A stretch of DNA of 25,791 nucleotides, taken from the NCBI GenBank assembly GCA_004151065.3, contig NWUY0300003731.1, positions 29,655 to 55,445 of the forward strand, given 5' to 3'. How positions within the stretch are numbered: the stretch's first letter is position 1; every line of letters starts with the position of its first letter. This DNA comes from Larix sibirica (lineage: Eukaryota > Streptophyta > Pinopsida > Pinales > Pinaceae). This document shows positions 9,028 through 16,977 of this stretch, one piece after another. The position numbers were made by a program, and so were the translations under genes. The notes beneath the pieces were generated by a model. That model saw only the letters and a program-made list of their open reading frames with translations, searched no databases and was not told the DNA's origin.

Positions 9028-9486
9028 ATGGCACCCCGTCAACACATGAGAATTCGTCGAGGGGGGAGAGGACGCAGCGAGCAGAGGGTTGAAGACGATG
9101 ATAATGGGGAGGAAATTATGGAGGGAATTCGCCCTCATATCGACAAGACCATAACAATTATGGAGGAAGAAGAGAAGCAGCGACGGGTGGAAGACCATGG
9201 TATGGTAGTAAGGCTAAATCCATACTGGATAATGAGGAAGATGTTGGAGAGAACCATGATGGAGAGAGTAAGCTTTGGTGACTTGGTGACGCAGGTCCTA
9301 AACAACCTCAAAGAAGACCTGCTGAGAAACCTGGTTGATATGGAGGGGGTCTTAGACCTGGCCAAAGCACCTTTCGGTGGCAACATGGCGAACACAGACT
9401 CACCTCCAATTGTTCCAAAGGCACTGCCAGACAATGAGAAGAATCCTCCAGAGGAAGGACCTCCGACTGCGTCGGGGGAGGGATAA
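9028..9486 (+). CDS. Unrecognised 152-residue reading frame in the LINE-B 3' region
   Basis: The first in-frame ATG is at 9028 (MAPRQHMRIRRGGRGRSEQR). The frame is already open from 8962, where the previous frame stops. The product has an Arg/Gly-rich basic N-terminus (residues about 4-20), an acidic stretch (about 22-32), a mixed-charge centre possibly helical (EEEEKQRRVEDHG, then LLRNLVDMEGVLDLA) and a Pro/Glu-rich C-terminus. It ends at TAA 9484-9486. The RGG-like start could bind RNA, as LINE ORF1 proteins do, but I see no DUF4283 or zinc knuckle. A third LINE ORF is not usual for plant L1. A composition artefact is a real alternative. Confidence 0.35.
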   Translation: MAPRQHMRIRRGGRGRSEQRVEDDDNGEEIMEGIRPHIDKTITIMEEEEKQRRVEDHGMVVRLNPYWIMRKMLERTMMERVSFGDLVTQVLNNLKEDLLRNLVDMEGVLDLAKAPFGGNMANTDSPPIVPKALPDNEKNPPEEGPPTASGEG

Positions 9487-9920
9487 GAGTCTTGTTGTGT
9501 TGTTTAGTTTCTTGTGTCATGTTTTGGGTTTAGACTGCTCGAGTGGGTTATGTTTTGGGTGAAGGAATTGTAATGCCCTTGTGTCAGATTATGGGCTGCT
9601 TTGTTTTGGGCGAGTGTCAAGTCTGTGTAAGGGCTCGTTTTGGGTGGATGGCTAGTCTTTGTAATGACTGATTATGTTGAATTTTACGTGGCCACTCTTG
9701 GCACTTTCTTGTGAACTTGAAAATGTATGATGTAATGGGGCCGGGGATTGAAAATTCGGAAAAGATGTGGGATTTGGAACTCGTGTAAGGGGAGGGATAA
9801 CCAGGGAGAAAAAACGACCGTCAAGCAAAGAGGTCTGCGTAGACCAATTTTGTATTACTATGTATAGCTACTTTTTTTGAATTTTAATAGAAAGATACTA
9901 AGCTTACTCACAAAAAAAAA
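9487..9920 (+). other. LINE-B 3' UTR and poly(A) tail
   Basis: A G/T-rich stretch with several repeated GTTTTGGG-type words (9519-9650) is followed by a purine-rich stretch, then AT-rich sequence with tttaatagaaagatac and the terminal A-run at 9912-9920. The right copy of the target-site duplication starts at the next base. No classic AATAAA was seen close to the tail. Confidence 0.8.
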
Positions 9921-9935
9921 TATTATAAAGAAAAT
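9921..9935 (+). repeat. Target-site duplication of LINE-B, right copy
   Basis: Exact match to 6384-6398 (tattataaagaaaat). It directly follows the poly(A), as expected after target-primed reverse transcription. Confidence 0.9.
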
Positions 9936-10008
9936 TCTAAGCTAAAAATTGTCATTTTTTAAATTAAGTTTTTCATTTGTCTAAAAAATTGATAACTAAT
10001 TATAATAA

Positions 10009-10232
10009 CACTCATTATTTGAAAGCCTGTGAGACAATAAAGAAAATGGCGTTAAACTCATTTATAGATATATTAGCATGTTATTATAGATGAAAGCTCA
10101 ATTATAATTATACTAGCACTCATGATTAGTGAGTCTGTGAGACAATAAAAATAGCGGTTCTAAACTTACCTATGGTTTATTACTTTATCATAGAGGAAAG
10201 TTCAATTAGAATAGTGTAGGCACTCATTATCA
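10009..10232. repeat. Diverged tandem repeat, about 104-108 bp, two units and a start of a third
   Basis: Units begin cactcat at 10009, 10117 and 10221. Shared words in order are 'tgtgagacaataaa', a 'gcg/agcggtt' block, a tattat/ttatca block and 'gaaagttcaatta' (first unit 'gaaagctcaatta'). The third unit fades after about 12 bases. It is non-coding and AT-rich. Confidence 0.65.
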
Positions 10233-10335
10233 ATTTATTGTTATTTCACGTGTTGTGTCTTGTTTATTTTAGACAAATGTAAAGTGATGTAATTTATTTT
10301 GCAAATTCTTAATATATTAAACACTTTATTTTATC

Positions 10336-10399
10336 GGTGTTTCTTTGCACCCATTTTGAAAAATTAAGGTGTTTCTTTGCACCTATTTTGAAAAATTAA
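10336..10399. repeat. 32-bp tandem duplication
   Basis: Two adjacent 32-bp units (10336-10367 and 10368-10399), starting ggtgtttctttgcacc and ending ttgaaaaattaa, differ at one base (c/t). The near identity means a recent slippage or duplication. Confidence 0.9.
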
Positions 10400-10572
10400 A
10401 AGTGACAGGAGAGATAAAAATAAAGAAATACATATTTAACTATAAGCACACATATGGACACCAACAAAATAATATACAAGTAGGATCATCACATTTTGAA
10501 TTGTCAATAAGGACTTGTCTAGTTAGTAGAAGAGGTGGTAATATGATAATGACTATTATTGTCAACTGAGAT

Positions 10573-10730
10573 ATACAATTATTCCTCCCACTGTTTGATT
10601 CCCCTCTTCTTGTTAGCCACATATGTTTTGTGACTTTCCACTTCATACAATTATTCCTCCCACTGTTTGATTCCCCTCTTCTTGTTAGCCACATATGTTT
10701 TGTGAAAGTCATAGCAAATGCTAATGACTT
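10573..10730. repeat. 72-bp tandem duplication at the left edge of the 6-kb repeat
   Basis: The units start atacaattattcctcccact at 10573 and 10645 and run through the word agccacatatgttttgtga. The second unit then has 22 bases (about 10705-10726) that are missing from the first, a loss flanked by short 'tga' repeats. The 6-kb segment seen again at 18230 begins exactly at the start of the second unit. Confidence 0.85.
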
Positions 10731-12380
10731 TCCACTTCAATGTTGATAGGGTTACACATGTAATCAAAGGAAAAGTCTTTCAAAAAAAATCACATGATGG
10801 ACCTAACAAAGCGCATGATACCCATACTAAGATTCAAAAAGTATGATTGTTCTGCATCTTCTACATGCCTTTTATACAAAACAATGATAGTTAGAAAATT
10901 ATGCGAATGACTTAAGGCAAATGTTTATTAAACTTTCACATGTTAAAGACCAGATTACCCTGTATCTATAAATTACGATAGTGATAGTCGAACATGCAAA
11001 CATGCTCAATCGATACCAACCAAGTCATATGAACGATCTACCACATGGCCATCTCCAATGAGAAAGCATGGTTAATGTTCCATTGTTGGACAAGGATGCC
11101 ACCAATACGGTTCGAGTATCGTGTAGCTATGAAAATTGCGTCAACATACACATTTTTCACTTCATCCATACACCGTTCACATAAACATCATGTATCGTCT
11201 CCCTTTGGTCAAAAGTGTTTATCATAGCTTATTTATAAGCCCTACAAAATAAACCATTTTATTTTATTAAAACAAAGTAGAGAAAAATGTGCCTAAGATT
11301 GTAAAATCTTTAAAAGGATAGATTGCTTGAGGATTTGAAAAATCTCTAATCTAACAATCTTTTGAATGGTCATTACATTAGCCTTTCTCTTCAATAACAA
11401 GGACCAAAGTTTTTCATACAATCCCTTTTAATCTTGGTCCTTTAATGCTTTGAGGATTCTTGAAAGGTAGGTTTATCCTTATATAAGGAAGCACCAAACC
11501 CCATAAGCATTTCTAATTTCCATTTTGAAATCTTCTCATTACCAAGGTGCACGTCTTTCTTTTTTCTTATTGTAGAGGAAAAAAATAGGAATAAAAACCT
11601 AACGCATAGAACAACATCAAACAAAACAACACATTTCTCCTCCATACATGAATGCCCACCTACCATGAAAACTTTTTGGTTGAAATCTACCTTCAACCAT
11701 CTCTAATATCATTGCTCTACCATTTTTGTCTCCCTTGTCATACTTACTCCACATTATCTGCCAATAGATAGTAAGTAGTAGTTCAATGCTTTCATCAATG
11801 CTTGCAGTTCCAAATTCACCTCAACTTACATATGCTCCTCTATCATTGATTTGCCGCTCTTATTTTAAGTAATGATTTTTATAGACTCACAGTTTCCTTG
11901 TTCATATCCAAATTCAAAATTTGACTGAAAAAAAGCTTTTATTCATCTCACCTTCCAACACTAAACCTATAAATAAAAATTACATTTGTCCCTAAAGGTA
12001 GATCCACAACTAAAGGTTGCAAGCTTAGACATCAATTATTTCCAACCATGTCACAACATTTATAATACATCCATAATACGAAGTGCCATGCATGCTTAAA
12101 TCTTGCTTATACATCATACTCTATATAATATATTGCATACAACTCACAAATAGATCCACTGTGCAATTGTACCATAAAACTTGTTAAACTTGTTAAAAAG
12201 TTCAAACTGCTTACCCTTTTATTTTTATTTGATATTTAATTGGTGAGACTCCAAGATCAAATCTAGTTCTATACTTATTAGGGACCCATATTCTATTATG
12301 GTGCAAAAGATGCGTACAAGTGAAAGTATCTCACAATTGTTCTCCCCCTAGTCTCAATGACCTAGGGAAGTCTCAATATT
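10731..12380. other. AT-rich intergenic DNA, no gene seen (copy in 18316-19965)
   Basis: About 1.65 kb without recognisable coding sequence. Short open frames occur on both strands, but their translations show no domain and their lengths fit chance. Small structures are a 9-bp stem, aaggaccaa (11399-11407) with ttggtcctt (11434-11442), a 6-bp palindromic stem gcttat/ataagc near 11227-11240, and a 9-bp tandem acttgttaa near 12180-12196. Confidence 0.5.
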
Positions 12381-12467
12381 ATTTCCAAATCCTCAACTTC
12401 GCCATAGGAGGAATAATCTCATATATAGTAAAGACCCAATTGTTCAACTTCGTGTATCATGAAGAAT

Positions 12468-12781
12468 GATAAGCCCCCCACCCGTACAAGCATTTGGCCC
12501 AACGGTTTCGTGGATCTCGACAAGGCCTATTGAGGCACTACATCCAAGCAAATCCCCAAGTGTTGAGAACAAGTGATTTTGCAAAGTTCATTGGCAACCA
12601 AAGCTTGTAGCCCCTAGTTGCCAAGCAAAAACCTCCTTTGGTAGTCTCTCGGGACTAGTTTGGTCCTCAAGTATTTGATTGGCTTAGCCCCATCTTTCTC
12701 CAAGTATTTATAAGGTGGTTTTATAAGTCTTCAATTTCATTATACATTTGTAACATCTTCTGGCCCCTTTCGGACCACAAC
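12468..12781. other. Promoter-like, possible LTR fragment (copy at 20053-20366)
   Basis: This stretch is less AT-rich than its surroundings. It has a TATA-like element: tatttataagg on the + strand, or TATAAATA on the minus strand (about 12700-12712). Read on the minus strand, its right edge starts TGTTGTGGTCC; on the + strand it would run from TGATAAG to ACAACA. TG...CA ends with an internal TATA box fit an LTR, but I found no second copy, primer-binding site or target-site duplication, and the orientation is unclear. Confidence 0.22.
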
Positions 12782-13160
12782 AGATTGGAATTTAGGAGAT
12801 GCCCAACTCTCTCTACAATGACATTGCCAATACCTCAACCGAGGAAGACTTTGTTGACTTGCCATAAATCCACTCTATGCCCGGTACTTTTTAACGAGTT
12901 TTATAGCGTCAAGTTGTGCATCAGCTCCATCTATCTTCAAAATCTGAAATCTAGGTGGATGATATCTTCAAATGCTAAACCTTTGACAACATCAACACTC
13001 TTTCGGAAACCAAAAAGTCTCATTCTGCACAATGCTCTCTTGATTGATGTTGCCTTGTACACATCACTATCTTTCAAGAAAAGGCTTTGCTGTCAACCTC
13101 AGTAGTCATGTACTTCTAATTGCCACAAACTGTTTTTTCCAAAAAGACACTTCTTTGTTC
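12782..13160. other. No recognisable gene (copy at 20367-20745)
   Basis: The + strand is open for 106 codons at 12785-13105, but the translation has no domain. On the minus strand parts read like protein in shifting frames (for example DVYKATSIKRALCRMRLFGF around 12990-13060). I could not match either to a family. Confidence 0.3.
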
Positions 13161-13218
13161 AGAATTTCACTCTGACCATCATGAACTATAGAATTTCACT
13201 CTGACCATCATGAACTAT
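13161..13218. repeat. Exact 29-bp tandem duplication
   Basis: Units 13161-13189 and 13190-13218, starting agaatttcactctgaccatc, are identical. The same pair is seen at 20746-20803 in the second copy of the large repeat. Confidence 0.95.
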
Positions 13219-14321
13219 AGTTTTGCACTTACCTTGCACTCAATTCCCTACTTTTCTTCCTTAATTTTATACCCTTCTCCAGATCACCTTTAGATCCTTG
13301 TTAGGCTCTACAAAGAACACAGTATCACAAACAAAAAAACAAACCTACAATCAAATGTACCAACCATAAAACATGATGCCCAACAATTATAAATCCTCCA
13401 TAATGTCATTGATGAGCTAGACACCAGGTTCGTGTTTCAAAATCTTTATCTACCACAAAAATCTTAAGAGTCTTTTACAATTCCATGATGAACCCCCACA
13501 GTCTTGCCCTTAATACATACTGCAATCGACTTCCTCACTAGGGCCTCCTGGAGAACCATATCATACTCCTTAAAGTCCATGAAATTAAGCGAACTGCATG
13601 AGGAAGGACAGATCTAAACAGTACAAGATACAGTATGACCATTTGTACCAAGTTGGTATTTAACATACCTTGTCTGATGTCCTTCCTACTGATACTACAG
13701 AATTTTCATAAAAATCTGTCATTACTGAGCAGAAGAAATATACCAACTAAAAATTATTCCAAATACGATAGTTATCCAGACCCCATATTCAAGCCAATTC
13801 CAAAAACTAACACAACAAAGCAGATGGAACTCAGATCGCCACTTGTATAGGTTTGACTAAAAATGTGCAAATTTATCAGGTAAGGATTTATTTGCACATA
13901 TCAGGAAACCAGAGAACATGGATTTGTAATATATGCATACCTAGAGTAAGGAAACCTGAACTATCCTTCTCTTTTATAATTATTAGCAAGCCTAAATCAA
14001 TATACATACTACAAACACCCTTCCAGTGAAATATGTTGAAACTTGAATTTCTCAACTGGCAATGTGCAATTCCCTGCATACTCTCTTGAGGTGCGTGAAA
14101 ATTGCTGCACACATTTTGAAGCGTCCTTGGTGTTTGAGAAAATTTAGTCAGACAATATCCCTAATTGAAAGTATTTTCAATTTCACTACATGTTTCTTTA
14201 GTAAAACAATAAACATACAGTGATGTGGTCCAAAGTGAACAGAAGCTTGTAGATATTCTAGCTTGATTTCATAGATACAAACTTAAAAGGTTTGAAATCC
14301 AGAGAACAAAGGTGAGAAATT
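13219..14321. other. AT-rich intergenic DNA, no gene seen (copy at 20804-21906)
   Basis: No recognisable coding region, RNA gene or mobile element edge. Short open frames (13635-13850 on the +, 13888-14112 on the -) have unremarkable translations and no start context of note. Confidence 0.5.
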
Positions 14322-14372
14322 CATTCAGACTATTCAAAAAATGAGTAACCATTCAGACTATTCAAAAAATGA
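14322..14372. repeat. 28-bp tandem repeat, two units
   Basis: The 23-mer starting cattcagactattcaaaaaa occurs exactly at 14322-14344 and 14350-14372, separated by 5 bases. Its copy is at 21907-21957. Confidence 0.92.
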
Positions 14373-14522
14373 TAGGAACAACATTTAGAAATTCAGCACT
14401 ATGGCACTAATGCCTTGCGGAATCAAGCAAACATAACCTGTGCATCTAGTCATAAATGGTCAAATCAAAAGTTGGGGCAAATGAAACAATGGATTGCAAA
14501 AGAAATGGGGAAAGACAACTCG

Positions 14523-14576
14523 ACTGAGATTAATGATGATCTCAGTAATCCTTCCTTGCCATGATGCCAGGCAAGG
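14523..14576. other. Twin perfect hairpins (copy at 22108-22161)
   Basis: Two stem-loops lie seven bases apart. The first is actgagat (14523-14530) with atctcagt (14539-14546), an 8-bp stem with loop taatgatg. The second is ccttgcc (14554-14560) with ggcaagg (14570-14576), a 7-bp stem with loop atgatgcca. Both loops contain ATGATG. The pair stands just before the decayed coding stretch at 14630. No T-run follows, and a terminator role makes no sense in a plant nucleus. They may be chance or part of a lost element's UTR. Confidence 0.55.
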
Positions 14577-14629
14577 ACAGGTCAATCAATTAGAACTTGG
14601 GAACTTCAAAAAGACATCTATATCAATAG

Positions 14630-15305
14630 GGAGATGGTAAGATCCAGACTAATAGAGAATCCAGTGGTGCTAGTGTCCAGTGCCATGCAAAGAGCCATCA
14701 GAGCCTTCTTTTCAGCAATTACAGCCGTGAAGAGAGGTATCAAAACTGCCTTTAGCCTACACTAATCAAAAGAGAGTCGGCAATGGAATGTGAAGTGCCT
14801 CCAAAGAAGGGGCGACAAAGGCTTGGCTGAGATGAATTGAACCAAAAACTAGGGGCTGAGATTGAGGCTTGTCACTCCCCAGCTGTCAGAAAACATTTGG
14901 AGCAATGAGCTAGGGAGGGCACCAATTTGAGGGAGAATGCAAAGCTGTTGGAAATTGAGGAGGCTAAGGAAATCAATTCCTTCTTAGAGGATCCAGGACA
15001 AATTCATGGCAGAATATCAAACTAGAGAAAGATGCGATGGAAAGGGACTCACAAGTAAGGGATATTCTAAACCATTTCTCTGAAGTGCAGTATAGCTTGC
15101 TAGAGCACAATCTAATCCAATGAAAGCCATCTTCAAAGACAGAAAGGGGACCAGAGTCAAGAATGGCTTAGTAGAGCAACGTCTGGAATAACAGGTAGCC
15201 ACTATGAACCTCACTCTTGTCCTACTCTTTAACCGTTTGAAGCTGAAGAGTAACTGTGAGTTGGGTGAAAATCGGATAAAGGTGGATCAAAAGGGGGGAG
15301 GATGA
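14630..15305 (+). pseudogene. Relic of a coiled-coil coding region (copy at 22215-22890)
   Basis: The + strand here is purine-rich and protein-like across three frames. Frame 2 gives ESAMECEVPPKKGRQRLG (basic), then a heptad-like run: ELNQKLGAEIEACHSPAVRK, HLEQ, stop, then NLRENAKLLEIEEAKE up to a TAG near 15022. Frame 1 continues from 15019 with KLEKDAMERDSQVRDILNHF and SEVQYSLLEHNL to 15121. Frame 3 then goes on with AIFKDRKGTRVKNGLVEQRL and LLFNRLKLKSNCELGENRIK to TGA 15303-15305. Leu/Ile-Glu/Lys spacing suggests a coiled coil. I do not recognise the family; it may be a gag-like protein of a retroelement or a host gene fragment. Confidence 0.38.
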
Positions 15306-15600
15306 AAAAGCAAGAGAATCGCCCCTAGTTGTAAAACAGTTGGCTACTTCTTTTCAAAATCTCTTTTTAAGTTTTGATTGACTGCTATCATGTAAACCTT
15401 CTTAATAATCATAACTCTCTAGGATAAGCTAGTTAAACAATTGAGGAGCCCGATCAGAAATGGCCAATACAAATGCTCGGATCTCTCCCTGAGCTATTTT
15501 GTATCATTATAGTGAGCCAATCCTGCCCTCCGTCCTGCAACTTTGTACCATTTGTGATCCATGTTAATACAAAATCTCTTCTTACATACCAAACAAACAT
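15306..15600 (+). other. Possible 3' UTR of the coiled-coil relic (copy at 22891-23185)
   Basis: After the last stop comes a T-rich, non-coding stretch that ends ttgtgatccatgttaataca then aaatctcttc, resembling the 3' ends of plant transcripts or retroelements. No poly(A) run or clear polyadenylation signal allows the end to be fixed. Confidence 0.25.
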
Positions 15601-15687
15601 TTAGAGGTTTTGTTCAAAAAACTAAGAAAAACTTGATACAAAATAATGGGATTTTCTTAACGGAAATATAATTACTGCATAAACAAA

Positions 15688-15702
15688 TCATAGTTATGAT
15701 CA
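15688..15702 (+). repeat. Target-site duplication of the SINE, left copy (also 23273-23287)
   Basis: The 15-mer tcatagttatgatca is repeated exactly at 15890-15904. Flanking bases differ on both sides, so the duplication is exactly 15 bp. Confidence 0.9.
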
Positions 15703-15889
15703 GTCAAATGGGTTTAGCTTGGATGGCTGAGAGAAAAAGTTGTTATCCTCTCCACCAGGGTTTAAAACCCACTTGTGACATGTTGGTTCCTCGTGAGCCA
15801 ATTGTCAATTGGGTCTGGCAACATACCAGTAATCTCAATTTCATCTATGCACTGGAGGGTGGGACAAGTAGTTACATGTAAAGAAAATG
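15703..15889 (+). mobile_element. tRNA-derived SINE, 187 bp
   Basis: SINEs are transcribed by RNA polymerase III from internal promoters and moved by LINE machinery. Here a box A-like tagcttggatgg (15715-15726; one mismatch to TRGYNNARNNGG) and a box B-like ggtttaaaacc (15759-15769; one mismatch to GGTTCRANNCC) stand about 33 bases apart, as in tRNA genes. The unit is flanked by a perfect 15-bp duplication (15688-15702 and 15890-15904), which fixes its ends. The 3' end is A-rich (acatgtaaagaaaatg) and not a pure poly(A), so it is aged or of a family without a long tail. The tRNA-unrelated body spans about 15785-15889. The 61-codon open frame over it is incidental. Confidence 0.82.
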
Positions 15890-15904
15890 TCATAGTTATG
15901 ATCA
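15890..15904 (+). repeat. Target-site duplication of the SINE, right copy (also 23475-23489)
   Basis: Exact match to 15688-15702. Confidence 0.9.
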
Positions 15905-16066
15905 ATAATTATTTTTCTGCAGAAATAATCTTGCCCCACCCTCACACTTAAGCACTCCCCCTTCCTCCCCAGAATTTATGGATGGAAGGTGCATCGACTG
16001 CCAACCGCAAAAGTCACTAATATCCCCGACATACCCAATGGGAATTAAACTAAGTTACCAAAAACG
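15905..16066. other. Short unclassified stretch (copy at 23490-23651)
   Basis: Contains a pyrimidine-rich run (ccccaccctcacacttaagc, then cactcccccttcctcccc, about 15933-15970). No coding or RNA feature was seen. Confidence 0.4.
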
Positions 16067-16172
16067 TCTAGGACCAGGGGGGATACACCATTCCCCATTT
16101 CGGAAACTGAAACGGAGGGGATACGGCTTGGAAACGGTATTGAAACACTTCCAAGCTGTATCCAAAATACAA

Positions 16173-16296
16173 AACATTTCCAAGCCGTTTCCAGCTATTT
16201 CTTGAAATGTTTCCAAGGCGTATCCAAAAAACATAACATTTCCAAGCCATTTTCAACCATTTCTTGAAATGTTTCCCAGTCATTTTCAATTGTTTC
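16173..16296. repeat. 62-bp tandem repeat rich in TTTCCAAGCC (copy at 23758-23881)
   Basis: Two units start aacatttccaagcc at 16173 and 16235 and share the word atttcttgaaatgtttcc. Shorter variants of the word continue on both sides (16080-16340), so the array probably grew from a short motif. In copy C of repeat R (24640-24800) the array is shorter and rearranged. Confidence 0.75.
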
Positions 16297-16977
16297 CAGT
16301 CGTTTCCTAAAACATTTCCTAATTTTCTAAAACGTTTCAGCTGCTACAGGGCAAGTTTCCATCTAGAAGTAGTGATTTTTTTACATGAAAAAATACAAAT
16401 AAATAACCCTCAAGACAAACTATAAAACCCTAACCCTAAATTGAGCCTCAAAATTTAATATAAAACCTCAAATCTTATAATCAAGATCTAAACCCTAATC
16501 TTAAATTGATGAACGGTAATCTTTTTTTATGTCCCATGGTTTTTTCCTCATTGTATTTTTCCAAAAATAATAGGAGCTTACTTTTGGTTCAAAAACCACT
16601 AATCTATGGACATTTTATTGCATCAAATGCTTGTCTACTATAGTGTTAGTGTCATAGCCTACTGTAGAAGTGCAATGATTGCTTTATTGTCTTTTTTCTC
16701 ATCTTTTTTGCCAATTCCTCAACGTTGTTGCAAATAAACCCCAATGACTTGTATATGTAATAAAACAACTTGCATATCAAAATTGAGACAATGACAATTT
16801 CAGCCCTACAAAATAACATATTGCATTTGTGAAGGGTTACATGAACCAACACGCATTTCCAATAATCTTCGAATAGGCAAATTCTCCATTTGATATACAT
16901 GTGATATCGTAATCTTATTTCAAGTTTTTATATCAGTATGATCCATAAAAAGTAAACAACGTATCCAAGTGAGCACA

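Larger units (their letters stand above)
6399..9920 (+). mobile_element. LINE-B: 5'-truncated plant L1-type retrotransposon with target-site duplication
   Basis: A 3.5-kb LINE fragment on the + strand starts inside the reverse transcriptase (after the catalytic motifs) and runs through the thumb, zf-RVT, RNase H, a long 3' region and a poly(A) of nine A at 9912-9920. It is bounded by the 15-bp duplication at 6384-6398 and 9921-9935, so both ends are exact. The 5' truncation is the usual result of incomplete target-primed reverse transcription. It has fewer stops per kilobase than LINE-A and differs from it in its zf-RVT and RNase H sequences and in its much longer 3' region (about 1.4 kb against 0.3 kb). 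It therefore belongs to another family. Confidence 0.92.
10645..16718 (+). repeat. 6,074-bp direct duplication, copy 1
   Basis: This segment is repeated at 18230-24303 with a constant offset of 7,585 bases. All stretches I compared, including every open frame of more than 60 codons, were identical, and the constant offset excludes net insertions or deletions. The left edge is the boundary between two 72-bp tandem units; the right edge is in tttttgccaattcc. Copy 1 has ordinary sequence on both sides, whereas copy 2 is bounded by N on both sides. Confidence 0.95.

Noticed and set aside
9135-9434. 99-codon minus-strand open frame
   Set aside because: It is antisense to the more plausible + strand frame 9028-9486 and consists largely of Ser/Thr/Ile from complementary purine-rich DNA.
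10573-10730. CRISPR-like direct repeats
   Set aside because: There are only two adjoining units with no spacers, in plant nuclear DNA.
11442-11696. 84-codon minus-strand open frame (again at 19027-19281)
   Set aside because: Phe/Val/Lys-rich translation over AT-rich DNA, no domain and no supporting context.
12785-13105. 106-codon open frame on the + strand (again at 20370-20690)
   Set aside because: The translation has no recognisable domain. The minus strand reads about as protein-like in shifting frames, so neither was called.
15703-15790. A functional tRNA gene
   Set aside because: Box A and box B each have a mismatch, no acceptor or anticodon stem could be folded, and the unit continues about 100 bases beyond the tRNA-like head.
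15696-15881. 61-codon open frame on the + strand (again at 23281-23466)
   Set aside because: It lies over the SINE and its target-site duplication and has no domain. The Pol III-type boxes explain the sequence better.
16431-16441. Telomere-like aaccctaaccctaaa in repeat R (also 24016 and 24899)
   Set aside because: There are fewer than two and a half units, and the same phrase is found at the same place in all R copies. It is part of the repeat and not a telomeric insertion.
16652-16900. Minus-strand open frame kept in the diverged R copy (25125-25310)
   Set aside because: The two products differ by many non-synonymous changes and indels, with no sign of codon-level constraint. The DNA repeat alone explains the similarity.
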